DNA from: Methanohalobium sp046546175
GTDB lineage: Archaea; Halobacteriota; Methanosarcinia; Methanosarcinales; Methanosarcinaceae
NCBI RefSeq assembly: GCF_046546175.1
Contig: NZ_JBKGYF010000014.1
Span: 1-31,136 of the forward strand
Direction: 5' to 3'
DNA: 31,136 nucleotides
The position numbers were made by a program, and so were the translations under genes. The notes beneath the pieces were generated by a model that did not search any database, was not told the origin of the DNA, and was given only the letters and a program-made list of their open reading frames with translations. This document shows, piece by piece, positions 6,632-15,173 of the stretch (within the stretch, counting starts at the first letter, position 1; the number at the start of each line of letters is the position of its first letter).

Positions 6632-8346
6632 TTTGCCAAGTCTTCAATTGTTTGGTTGAGATATACAGCATTGCTCAGACCGATAAAATACTGACATACT
6701 TCATCAGGTTTGCCGTCCATCTCTATTTTACCGTTGTCAATCAGTACAGCTCTATGAGCAACCTCTTTTACAAAATCCATATGATGGCTTACAAGAACTA
6801 TTGTTGTTCCAAAGTTTTTATTGATTGACTTCAATGAGTTGGTTACGTCCCTTAAAGTTATAGGGTCAAGGTCCCCAAATGGTTCGTCCAGCATTAGAAT
6901 TTCAGGTGAAGTTGACATTGCAAGTGCTATAAAAGCTCTGACATGTTCACCACCACTCAGCTGGTTGGTTGTTTTGTCAAGTACTTCTATTGGAAGGTCA
7001 AGTGCACTGAAAACTTCTCTGGCATATTTTTCAACATTCTCCTGATTTACTTCTGGGAATAATTCGCAGTAAATATTCTCTGAAATACCGAGTTTTTGTA
7101 AAATATCTGATTTTTCGTCTTCTGACATATCAGGTAATTTATAAATGATATCAAGCAGCTCGTCTGAAATTCCAAACTCATGAGCTTTTTTTCTTGCATG
7201 CTCAATGGCGCCTTCTTTTTTGATCCTGAGTTTAAATGCTATTTGTTCACGTACAGTAGAATGGGGTGACAGAGTAAACTCCTGATGCATCATACTGATT
7301 TTGCGGCGAAGTTCCATTCTTTGTAAACTGAAATGGGAGATGTCTACCCAATCATCATTATGGAGATAACATATTCTGCCGTTGTTTGGTTCATGCAGAC
7401 CTTCTATCAGTTTTAGGAGTGTAGTTTTACCTGCACCTGAAGAACCTATAAATGCTGTGATATCCCTTTTATTGATATCAAGGGATAAATCCCTGATATT
7501 AAGTACTTCTCCAACACGTATCAATGCAAAGCGCTTTGAGATATTCTGTACTTTTATACAGGGTTCTTTGTTATTAATTTCTAAAAGATTAACACTTGGG
7601 GGCAGTTTTTGAAGGAAATTTTTGAGTACCTTTTCAGGTTCATCTTCATCAATAATTTCCTGGTTTTCTAGGTATATAACCCTGTCCGAGAGGTACATAT
7701 GTATTTCTGGAAGGTGTGATATCACTATTATAGGAATGTTCAGGCGTTTTTTAAGATATTTAATTATATCAAGTATTTCCTGTTTTGTATCAGGACCGGT
7801 CATTGTAACTGGTTCGTCAAGTAGCAAAACCCGGGGTTTTGCCGCTAGTTGCCGGGCAAGTATTAGCCTCTGTTTTTCACCGCCGCTCAAAAAATTCGCT
7901 GAATGCAGAGCTTTTTTTTCAAGACCAACGAGTTTCAGATAGGTTAGAGCAGTTTTGTACAGTTCTTCATAATAGGGTGATTCGGTTGATGGAAGCGATT
8001 CATCACCTGAATATAAAAAGTTTAATTTCCTGATAATATTTTCAATTGCAGGTCCAGCCCACAATCCAAAAGAACGCTGCAAGTGGATTGCTGTATTAAG
8101 GTTCAAAAACCTAATACCTTCATAACCGGATTCAGGGGTTACGATATCCCCGTTAAGTTCAATCATACCACTGTCAAATTTTTCCACACCACGTATTATC
8201 TTCAGTAATGTTGTCTTTCCGCTGCCGCTTCTTCCGGTGATTCCAAGAATCTCACCATTTTCAACTGTAAAACTGACACCATCAAGAACACGTATTTTTT
8301 CGCTACCTATTTGATAATCTTTAACAACATTACTCAGTTTCAGCAT
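6628..8346 (-). CDS. atwA: Methyl-CoM reductase activation component A2
   Basis: A 572-residue soluble ATPase with two fused ABC domains and no membrane domain. Domain 1 has Walker A GRSGSGKTT, signature LSGGEKQR and Walker B VLLLDEP. Domain 2 has GSSGAGKTT, LSGGEHVRA and ILMLDEP, each followed by an H-loop (SHLPEI, SHHMDF). The unusually long insertion between the second Walker A and signature (about residues 375-445) and the length fit the AtwA family. AtwA supports ATP-dependent reductive activation of the Ni(I) F430 centre of methyl-coenzyme M reductase. ATG 8346 is preferred over TTG 8352 because GAGGT lies six bases before it. It lies downstream of GGGP synthase on the same strand and may share its transcript. 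Confidence 0.9.
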   Translation of the reverse strand: MLKLSNVVKDYQIGSEKIRVLDGVSFTVENGEILGITGRSGSGKTTLLKIIRGVEKFDSGMIELNGDIVTPESGYEGIRFLNLNTAIHLQRSFGLWAGPAIENIIRKLNFLYSGDESLPSTESPYYEELYKTALTYLKLVGLEKKALHSANFLSGGEKQRLILARQLAAKPRVLLLDEPVTMTGPDTKQEILDIIKYLKKRLNIPIIVISHLPEIHMYLSDRVIYLENQEIIDEDEPEKVLKNFLQKLPPSVNLLEINNKEPCIKVQNISKRFALIRVGEVLNIRDLSLDINKRDITAFIGSSGAGKTTLLKLIEGLHEPNNGRICYLHNDDWVDISHFSLQRMELRRKISMMHQEFTLSPHSTVREQIAFKLRIKKEGAIEHARKKAHEFGISDELLDIIYKLPDMSEDEKSDILQKLGISENIYCELFPEVNQENVEKYAREVFSALDLPIEVLDKTTNQLSGGEHVRAFIALAMSTSPEILMLDEPFGDLDPITLRDVTNSLKSINKNFGTTIVLVSHHMDFVKEVAHRAVLIDNGKIEMDGKPDEVCQYFIGLSNAVYLNQTIEDLAN

Positions 8347-8429
8347 GAACAAACCTCTACTAATAATTCATAAAAAGTAAAATCCAAGGGCAATCAAGTG
8401 CAAACAAGCAATATAGAAAAATGGATGTA

Positions 8430-9176
8430 TCATCTGTTTTTAACAGCTGATACAATCTCTTCAATTTTGGCGGTGACATCAGAAGTTTCTTCTACCACTG
8501 TTCCGGTTACAATCATGTCAGCACCAGCCATAACACATTTTTTTGCTGTCTCTGGGTCACGTATCCCTCCACCTATTAACAGTTTATTATTACCCAGAAC
8601 TTTTTTAACAGTTTTTATCATTTCTGGAGGCGCTGGTCCATCTGCTCCGGAACCGGTTTCAAGATAGGTATAATGCATTCCCAGATACTTACCAGCCAAT
8701 GAATATGAAACTGCTATTTCCGGTTTATTTTTGGGTATTAATTTTGCATCCCCTACCCATCCCACAGTACCCCCTGGTTCTATTATCAAATAAGCCATAG
8801 AAATGGCTTCTATACCAAATTTATAAACCATTGGAGCACCCATCGCCTGGTTTGTAGTAATATAATTTATATCCCTAGAGTTAAGCAGGCTCATAAAGAA
8901 TATAGCATCAGAATAAGCACTCACACCACCAGCATTGGCAGGAAAAAGTATAGTAGGGATACCGGTACGTTCTTTAATCTTTAACAGGGTCTGGTCCAAA
9001 AGAGCACCACCTGCCTCAGTTGAACCACCTATCATAATTGCATCAGTACCACCATTAGCTGCCGCAAGTGCTATTTCTGCAGCCTCATCAGGTGATTGAG
9101 ATGCAGGGTCTATAAGTGTTAAGTGAACTGTACCTTGATTTTCTGATATCTCATTAAGGTACTTTTCCACTTGCAT
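8430..9176 (-). CDS. Geranylgeranylglyceryl phosphate synthase
   Basis: A 248-residue TIM-barrel prenyltransferase of the PcrB/GGGPS family. It joins geranylgeranyl diphosphate to sn-glycerol-1-phosphate, the first ether bond of archaeal membrane lipid. Diagnostic parts are HLTLIDPA near the start, IMIGGST, the TYLETGSGA segment, and the C-terminal phosphate-binding loops LIGGGIRDP and ADMIVTGTVVEE. Full length for the family. It begins eight bases after the L40e stop with no strong ribosome binding site of its own, which suggests coupled translation. Confidence 0.93.
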   Translation of the reverse strand: MQVEKYLNEISENQGTVHLTLIDPASQSPDEAAEIALAAANGGTDAIMIGGSTEAGGALLDQTLLKIKERTGIPTILFPANAGGVSAYSDAIFFMSLLNSRDINYITTNQAMGAPMVYKFGIEAISMAYLIIEPGGTVGWVGDAKLIPKNKPEIAVSYSLAGKYLGMHYTYLETGSGADGPAPPEMIKTVKKVLGNNKLLIGGGIRDPETAKKCVMAGADMIVTGTVVEETSDVTAKIEEIVSAVKNR

Positions 9177-9184
9177 TGGTCAAA

Positions 9185-9331
9185 TCAGCCTCTTGTGTCC
9201 TTGGATTTGCCACGTAGGTGCTTATAGCCGCATTTTCTGCAACGTGGTGCTTTCAGAGCATTTCTTGCATTGCAACTCATGCATATTGTTTTATTGAGTA
9301 TCCTGTTTTCAGCTTCTGGGAATCTTGCCAT
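9185..9331 (-). CDS. rpl40e: 50S ribosomal protein L40e
   Basis: A 48-residue basic zinc ribbon beginning MARFPEAENRILNKTICMSC. Two Cys pairs (CMSC at 17-20 and CRKC at 31-34) bind zinc, and the tail KHLRGKSKDTRG is typical of archaeal L40e. GGTGA lies five bases before the ATG. It is the first gene of the L40e - GGGP synthase (- atwA) run. Confidence 0.93.
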   Translation of the reverse strand: MARFPEAENRILNKTICMSCNARNALKAPRCRKCGYKHLRGKSKDTRG

Positions 9332-9390
9332 TGTTTTCACCTAATATTTAATGATTGAATTTGATAATCAGTTATACGGGTAGCTACATT

Positions 9391-9400
9391 TATTTTTAAG
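9391..9400 (-). promoter_or_regulatory. Possible TATA box for rpl40e
   Basis: CTTAAAAATA on the minus strand, about 60 bases before the L40e ATG. The spacing suits a start near 9366 and a short leader. The match is loose. Confidence 0.3.
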
Positions 9401-9480
9401 CATATAATTGTTTTGGAATGATTTTAACAATTTCACGATTATGTATCTAAACTCATCGAATTATCACTCTTTATAAAAAA

Positions 9481-10497
9481 TTAACTAATATACATCACAA
9501 TATAGCCTCCCACAAACAGCAGTATTATGAGAAAACTTTCCCAGCCTATGTTACCAATACCATTTTTTTCCCTGTCCAATAGACCCATTATCAAAACAGA
9601 TGTAATAAGCAGTGTCAATACGATGATGAATACCTGAGAATAACTCAGTGCATGGTAAATAGACCCCTGAAGATATGCAAAATCAGAAAAAGCAACAAAC
9701 AACACATCAAAACTGTTACCACCGATGATATTGCTCACTGCAAGTGTTAGTGCACCGTAGCGTACCGCAGAAACAGTGACTATCAGTTCAGGCAGTGATG
9801 TAGAAACAGCGGTAAACAGGCTTCCCACGAAACTTTCCGATAATCCGGTTTCCTGTGCTATAACAATACCTGATTCTGCTACCATATAACCAGAAATAGC
9901 CACAGAAACAGCCAGTATTAAAAATCGAATGGATAGTGTTTTAAGGTTTATTTTTTCTGTTTCAGTGTGTTTAGGTATATCTTCAATTGTTTCAGGTGTT
10001 TTTCGAGGTTTCCACATGGGAACGTTTCTAGATTTTGATACCAGTCGTAACCCCAGTACATAAATAAGGATAAGGACTAGGGATGCGGGATGAAAATCCA
10101 AAATTCCTATATTAGGAGCCACCATAACTAGAAGTATAAACGATAACATGATAACAAGCAACATACCCTGCATCAAATTTTCATACGATGCAGATGCATG
10201 TTCAAGGTTAGCTTTCCGGTAAGTGATATCAACAATCGCCAGAAATGATGTCTGGGCTACGATTCCGCCCATGGCATTGCTTATCGCCAGTTCCGGATAA
10301 TTTTGAAACGCGGCTGTTACTGATGTGATTATCCCTGCCATTGAAGTCGTAGCACCCAGAAACATCGCACCTAGCAGTACTTCACCCAGACCAGTGATGT
10401 CTGCAAACTGGTCAGCAGTACGGCTTAAATATGTCCCTGCCACTCCAATGACTGCTGTAAAACCAAGGAAAATAATAATTGCAGAAAGTAACTCCAT
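9481..10497 (-). CDS. Divergent Na+/Ca2+-exchanger-type cation antiporter
   Basis: A 338-residue integral membrane protein with about ten helices in two homologous halves joined by a charged loop (about residues 170-190). The second alpha repeat is canonical: STSLPELIVTVSAVR followed by SNIIGGNSFD. The first repeat keeps GATTSM and SNAMGGIVAQ, but the Pro-Glu expected after TS is Ala-Gly, so one acidic ion ligand is missing. The ion and direction are therefore uncertain. ATG 10497 fits the family start; a TTG at 10569 would add 24 residues and sits immediately after gatB with an upstream AGG, so it cannot be fully excluded. It may be the last gene of the gatCAB transcript. Confidence 0.82.
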   Translation of the reverse strand: MELLSAIIIFLGFTAVIGVAGTYLSRTADQFADITGLGEVLLGAMFLGATTSMAGIITSVTAAFQNYPELAISNAMGGIVAQTSFLAIVDITYRKANLEHASASYENLMQGMLLVIMLSFILLVMVAPNIGILDFHPASLVLILIYVLGLRLVSKSRNVPMWKPRKTPETIEDIPKHTETEKINLKTLSIRFLILAVSVAISGYMVAESGIVIAQETGLSESFVGSLFTAVSTSLPELIVTVSAVRYGALTLAVSNIIGGNSFDVLFVAFSDFAYLQGSIYHALSYSQVFIIVLTLLITSVLIMGLLDREKNGIGNIGWESFLIILLFVGGYIVMYIS

Positions 10498-10571
10498 TGT
10501 TAGAAATATTACCAATTTGATATTAAAAATTAAATGTTTCAGGACTGAAAAATCAGCCCATATAACCAACC

Positions 10572-11993
10572 TTAACTGCTTAATTCATCAACAAGTAATT
10601 CTCTGACTTCTTTGGCATCTGCACGTCCACGGGTCTTTTTCATAACCTGGCCTACAAGATAGTTCAGGGATTTTTCCTTGCCGGCCAAATAGTCATTTAC
10701 TGCCTGTTCATTCTCTTGGATAGTTTCAGTAACTGCCTTGCTGACAACATCCTCTTCAACTTTAAGAAGTCCTTTTTCTTTGACGATATCATCAGGTTTG
10801 CCACCATAGTCCAAGATATGCCGGATGACCTCTACTGCACTTTTTTCTGTTATTTTGTTGTTTACTACCATCTGGATAATATATGCCATGTCTTCCACAT
10901 CAAAAGCGTCTACTGTAAGTTCGCGGTAATTCAACTCTCCTTTTAAAACATCAGCAACCCATGAAGCAGAGGTTTTTGGTTCAACATCCTTTGCCACTTC
11001 TTCAAAGAAATTGGCAACGTTTATATCAGATGTCAGGGCTTTTGCATGCATTTCTGTTATATCATACTGAGATATAAAACGCTCCCTTTTTGCGTCTGGA
11101 AGTTCAGGAAGTAACTGCATAACTTCCGATACTCTGTCTGCAACCCGAAGCGGGGTCAGGTCTGGTTCAGGGAAGTAGCGGTAGTCATGTTCGGCTTCCT
11201 TTGATCGAAGTCCTACTGTAACGCCTTTTTCTTCATCGAAATGACGGGTTTCCATTGTCACCTCACCCCCACGGCGCATGATATTCTTCTGGCGCATTAT
11301 TTCATACAGCAAGGCCCTTTCTGCACCTTTATGGGATGAGATGTTCTTAACTTCCGCCCTTGAGCCGCCCTGAAGGGAGATGTTTGCATCCACCCTCATT
11401 GCACCTTCAAGATTGCTATTAAATACGTCCAGATACTCAAGAATATTTCTTAACTTGTCCAGAAATCTGCGTGCTTCCTTAGGGCTTCGTATATCCGGCT
11501 CGGTAACGATCTCAAGAAGTGCCATACCTGAACGATTATAATCAATCAGTGTACCCTTGGACTTTTCAATGGTACCGATATGCATCATACGCCCGGGGTC
11601 TTCTTCCATGTGGGCACGTTTTATCCTGACCACATGTTCCCCTTCATCACTTTCTATGGTAATTTTGCCATCGCTTGCGATAGGGTAATCGTACTGGGTT
11701 ATCTGGAACCCTTTTGGGAGGTCTGGGTAGAAATAGTTCTTTCTGTGGAACTGGGTTTGCTCAACGATATCACAGTTTAATGCCAGTCCGACTTTCATGG
11801 ATGATTCCACTGCCTTTTCATTGGTTACAGGAAGAGCACCCGGAAGTCCAAGACAGACAGGACAGGTGTTGCTGTTGGGTTCTGCATTATGATAATCCGT
11901 TGAACAGCCACAGAACATCTTACTGTATAGTTTATTCAACTGGACATGAATCTCAAGTCCTATAACAACTCCATCAGGGTTTTCTTCTGCCAT
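10572..11993 (-). CDS. gatB: Asp/Glu-tRNA(Asn/Gln) amidotransferase subunit B
   Basis: A 473-residue protein. The N-terminal kinase-like domain has VIGLEIHVQLN, the zinc-site Cys residues MFCGCSTDY and NTCPVCLGLPGALP, and the tRNA-ester activation motifs YFYPDLPKGFQITQYD and EEDPGRMMH. A C-terminal GatB/YqeY domain covers about residues 325-473. GatB phosphorylates the misacylated tRNA carboxylate so ammonia from GatA can convert it to the amide. In archaea GatCAB mainly makes Asn-tRNA(Asn), with GatDE serving Gln. Its ATG overlaps the gatA stop by one base (TAATG) and GAGGTG precedes it. Confidence 0.96.
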   Translation of the reverse strand: MAEENPDGVVIGLEIHVQLNKLYSKMFCGCSTDYHNAEPNSNTCPVCLGLPGALPVTNEKAVESSMKVGLALNCDIVEQTQFHRKNYFYPDLPKGFQITQYDYPIASDGKITIESDEGEHVVRIKRAHMEEDPGRMMHIGTIEKSKGTLIDYNRSGMALLEIVTEPDIRSPKEARRFLDKLRNILEYLDVFNSNLEGAMRVDANISLQGGSRAEVKNISSHKGAERALLYEIMRQKNIMRRGGEVTMETRHFDEEKGVTVGLRSKEAEHDYRYFPEPDLTPLRVADRVSEVMQLLPELPDAKRERFISQYDITEMHAKALTSDINVANFFEEVAKDVEPKTSASWVADVLKGELNYRELTVDAFDVEDMAYIIQMVVNNKITEKSAVEVIRHILDYGGKPDDIVKEKGLLKVEEDVVSKAVTETIQENEQAVNDYLAGKEKSLNYLVGQVMKKTRGRADAKEVRELLVDELSS

Positions 11994-13417
11994 TATTCCA
12001 CCTCACCGGGACGTTTATTATAAGCAGTATTCTGCTCAAAGCTATACGCCGTCCTTATTATTGTAGGTTCGTCGAAATGTTTACCGATTATCTGAAGTCC
12101 AACTGGCAACCCGTCTACAAATCCACAGGGTACTGATATCGATGGAACACCTGCTAGATTTACAGGAACAGTATTTATATCAGCAAGATAGAGTGATAAT
12201 GGGTCTTTTATTTTTTCACCGAATTTAAAGGCAGTTGTGGGCATGGTTGGTGTCACCAAAACATCCACATTTGACAGTGCTTTTTCAAAATCCTGCTTGA
12301 CAAGGGTTCGTACCTTGAGCGCTTTAAGATAATATTTGTTATAATAACCTGCAGAAAGTGCATAAGTACCAAGCAAAACCCTTCGCTGGACTTCTGTTCC
12401 AAACCCTTCTGCACGGGTTCTGGATGCCATCACATGCCAGTTATCACCATCTACCTGGTATCCATATCTGGTACCATCAAACCGTGCAAGGTTAGATGAT
12501 GCTTCACTCATGGCGATAATGTAATAAGCTGAAAGTGCATAGCTGGTATTCGGCATTGATACCTTTTCCCAGTTAGCACCCATATCTTCGAATTTATAAA
12601 TTGCATCCCATACCGATTTTTCAACTTCCGAATCGATTCCTTCTCCGAAATATTCCTCGGGCACACCGATTTTTAAACCATTAACATCATTTTTTAACGC
12701 ATTCTGGTAATTTATTTCCCGGTGTACTGATGTACTGTCCCTAGAATCATATCCACCTATCACGTCCATCAGAATTGCTATGTCACTAACATTGTTTGCC
12801 AAAGGACCAATTTGTTCAAGGGAATTGGCATAGGATATCAGTCCGTACCTAGAAACTGATCCATATGTAGGTTTCAGCCCAACAACTCCGCAGTAGGACG
12901 CAGGACACCGTACTGAACCACCGGTATCAGAACCCAGTGAAATCGGTGCTTCATCTGACGCCACAACTGCAGCACTTCCACCGGATGAACCTCCTGGTAC
13001 TCTATCATCATCCCATGGGTTCAATGTAGGACCATAACAGCTGGTTTCAGTTGATGTACCCATTGCGAACTCGTCCATATTCGTCTTACCCAGTACAACA
13101 GCACCTTCACTTTTTAGACGCTCAACAACATGTGCATCATATGGTGGAGTGTATCCCTCAAGAATTTTAGAACAGCAGGTAGTAGAGATTCCTTTAGTGG
13201 AAATATTATCCTTGAGAGCAACAGGTACGCCGGCAAGGATCCCCACATGTCCTTTTGCATCAATTTCTCTTGCTTTTTCAATTGCCCCATTATAAACGGT
13301 TGCATACCCGTTCAATTTGCTTCTGTCAATTGTTTTCAGGTAAGAATTAAGAACCTCTTCAGAAGATGATTCAGCAATTTTATCCTTAATTTTTGATATA
13401 CTCATTGGCTCGCCCAT
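11993..13417 (-). CDS. gatA: Asp/Glu-tRNA amidotransferase subunit A (amidase)
   Basis: A 474-residue amidase-signature enzyme that frees ammonia from glutamine for GatB. The Lys of PVALKDNIS and the serines of the Gly/Ser-rich signature (PGGSSGGSAA, then SLGSDTGGSVRCPA) form the Ser-cisSer-Lys catalytic triad. Full length. The ATG at 13417 has GAGGT seven bases upstream; a second in-frame ATG four codons later is less well placed. It lies between gatC (15-base gap) and gatB (one-base overlap). Confidence 0.96.
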   Translation of the reverse strand: MGEPMSISKIKDKIAESSSEEVLNSYLKTIDRSKLNGYATVYNGAIEKAREIDAKGHVGILAGVPVALKDNISTKGISTTCCSKILEGYTPPYDAHVVERLKSEGAVVLGKTNMDEFAMGTSTETSCYGPTLNPWDDDRVPGGSSGGSAAVVASDEAPISLGSDTGGSVRCPASYCGVVGLKPTYGSVSRYGLISYANSLEQIGPLANNVSDIAILMDVIGGYDSRDSTSVHREINYQNALKNDVNGLKIGVPEEYFGEGIDSEVEKSVWDAIYKFEDMGANWEKVSMPNTSYALSAYYIIAMSEASSNLARFDGTRYGYQVDGDNWHVMASRTRAEGFGTEVQRRVLLGTYALSAGYYNKYYLKALKVRTLVKQDFEKALSNVDVLVTPTMPTTAFKFGEKIKDPLSLYLADINTVPVNLAGVPSISVPCGFVDGLPVGLQIIGKHFDEPTIIRTAYSFEQNTAYNKRPGEVE

Positions 13418-13432
13418 TCTGAGTACCTCACA

Positions 13433-13714
13433 TTAGATTATCCTGTAGGATTTGAAATAACCCTCTTTTGAGCTTGAAGTGTTTGCAAGCGCTTCATCCT
13501 TTGTTAGTGTTTCTCTGGCAACATCTTCCCGGAACACATTAACAAGGTCTATTACATGGTAGGTGGGTGATACATTTTCAGTATTAACTTCATCAAGCTG
13601 TTCAAAATGGTTCAATACCTCACTAAGCTGAGAAGCATATTCACTGGCATCGTTTTCATCAATTTCGATGCGTGCAAGCCATCCCACATGTTCTACATCT
13701 TCTTTTGTTATCAT
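13433..13714 (-). CDS. gatC: Asp/Glu-tRNA amidotransferase subunit C
   Basis: A 93-residue GatC, the small belt subunit that wraps GatA and GatB. It begins MITKEDVEHVGWLARIEI and contains FEQLDEVNTENVSPTYHV and FREDVA, the usual conserved core. GAGGT lies six bases before the ATG. First gene of the gatC-gatA-gatB operon. Confidence 0.95.
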   Translation of the reverse strand: MITKEDVEHVGWLARIEIDENDASEYASQLSEVLNHFEQLDEVNTENVSPTYHVIDLVNVFREDVARETLTKDEALANTSSSKEGYFKSYRII

Positions 13715-13762
13715 ATAATACCTCGAAAACTGGAATAAAATAGTTGAAATAAACAGATTTCA

Positions 13763-13772
13763 TTTAATATAA
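13763..13772 (-). promoter_or_regulatory. TATA box for gatCAB operon
   Basis: TTATATTAAA on the minus strand, about 50 bases before the gatC ATG, predicting a start near 13738 and a leader of about 24 bases. Confidence 0.4.
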
Positions 13773-13855
13773 CCTAATAAAAATAAGTACCTAATATTAA
13801 TTCCTTATGGATTTATGGCAAAATTGGATAAAAAAATAAAATCAAAAAGGGACCA

Positions 13856-15016
13856 TCAGACATTCTGACGGCGGATAAGTGAATACATCTGTACTTTTTT
13901 CAGTTTTGCAAGATTCAACAGTGGTTGCATTTCCTTCTGGGTTAATTGCCTAGCTTTAATATAACCTCTATCAACTGCCTCGTTGAAAATTTCATAACCC
14001 ATACCTGAGCGTGCAATAACTGTAGTACATCCATCAGGAGAGCCTATACCCCCAAAGGATATATCTGAATTTTCTGATGCAAGGTCTGTGCAGAACCGGC
14101 ATGAACTGCTCCTGTAGCTGTCAAATTTACTGAGATCATAACTTCTGACTTCATCACCCATATAGAATTCAAACTTTCCCTTACGGATTTTCATTGAATC
14201 GATGTCTTCCAGGCGCATATCATGGTTTTCAACAAATTCCTTTATTCCCTCATAATAAAAAGTATCCATGCATAAGAGCCCGAGTTTTAATATATTGGCA
14301 CGCATAAACATATGTAAAAAACCATAGGGACTTTTTTGCATCTTGGTCACAGCATCAATATTACAGCTAGTACCCACAAAAGCGATGCTTCGCATACCTT
14401 CCTGTATCGCCCCCATAAGAGCTTCCATGGTCATACTGTGTACGTATTTACTCCCTCTGGCTTTCACGAGTTCTTCATAACTTGTTGCAACAATTGGCAC
14501 CGGTTTCCAGGGTTCCTTATCCGAGGTAGTGGTTACTATGGCACAGTCAATTAACCCTTCATCAAGAGCATAAGCCAGCATGGATGTTACTACTGCACCA
14601 TCCTGTCCTTCCAGTCCTTTAATCGCAGTCTTGGCTGCATAAGGAAACCGGATACACCCAATAAGACCTTCTTCTGTAGTGATTGTCCTTGGACACTGGT
14701 TATAACACACTCCGCATGCGGTACATTTACCCTTCAACTTTGGCTGTTCATCTTCGATGACTATGGATTCACAGGTTGCTGCACATGCACCGCATAAAGT
14801 ACAGATTCCCGGCTTGATGATTTCTTTATTAAGTTTACCAAATGATATTTTTTCTTTATCTTCAAGTGTACGTCTGAGACGTATAACACTATTTTCAAGA
14901 GCATCAAACTTGTTTTTACATTCATAGCTACAAAAGTAGTGCTTGTTTCCACTTAATTCAGAAATATATTCAGTTGATTCAGGAACCTCTTTTTTACATA
15001 TAGGGTCGAAAGGTAT
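13856..15016 (-). CDS. YHS + 2[4Fe-4S] + FrhB/FdhB-type F420 oxidoreductase
   Basis: The open frame encodes about 386 residues. A YHS/TRASH-like metal domain comes first (FDPICKKEV ... YFCSYECKNKFD, about residues 3-42), then two ferredoxin motifs (CTLCGACAATC and CTACGVCYNQC), then the FrhB/FdhB F420-flavoprotein region. That region includes KARGSKYVHSM, FVGTSCNIDA and the Cys-rich CRFCTDLASENSDISFGGIG. Such subunits move electrons between F420 and FeS partners. The frame before TTG 14737 has no ATG, GTG or TTG. It begins after a TAA with ATA (15014-15016), and GGGGG sits seven bases before it. TTG 14737 would drop the YHS domain and the first cluster. The true start is thus ATA, an upstream frameshift has occurred, or the gene is broken. 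Electron partner unknown. Confidence 0.7.
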   Translation of the reverse strand: MPFDPICKKEVPESTEYISELSGNKHYFCSYECKNKFDALENSVIRLRRTLEDKEKISFGKLNKEIIKPGICTLCGACAATCESIVIEDEQPKLKGKCTACGVCYNQCPRTITTEEGLIGCIRFPYAAKTAIKGLEGQDGAVVTSMLAYALDEGLIDCAIVTTTSDKEPWKPVPIVATSYEELVKARGSKYVHSMTMEALMGAIQEGMRSIAFVGTSCNIDAVTKMQKSPYGFLHMFMRANILKLGLLCMDTFYYEGIKEFVENHDMRLEDIDSMKIRKGKFEFYMGDEVRSYDLSKFDSYRSSSCRFCTDLASENSDISFGGIGSPDGCTTVIARSGMGYEIFNEAVDRGYIKARQLTQKEMQPLLNLAKLKKVQMYSLIRRQNV

Positions 15017-15173
15017 TTAGATGCCCCCTGATTACTTAATTAAAAGTATCAGTTTTATCTATAAAACACTGACGTCAAAATAAATACTAGGGATATTTAA
15101 AAATACCTCCTGATACTACATAACCTGTTAATAGATTGATAAACAATAATTCCATTTATATCTGGTGAAAAAT

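Noticed and set aside
10498..10569. Extended N-terminus of the exchanger from TTG 10569
   Set aside because: The added 24 residues do not fit the family and the first helix begins naturally after ATG 10497; kept only as an alternative.
14761..14952. 63-residue minus-strand frame starting with ATG upstream of the FrhB-type core
   Set aside because: The YHS and ferredoxin motifs are in a different frame over the same bases; this frame has no domain and is a shadow.
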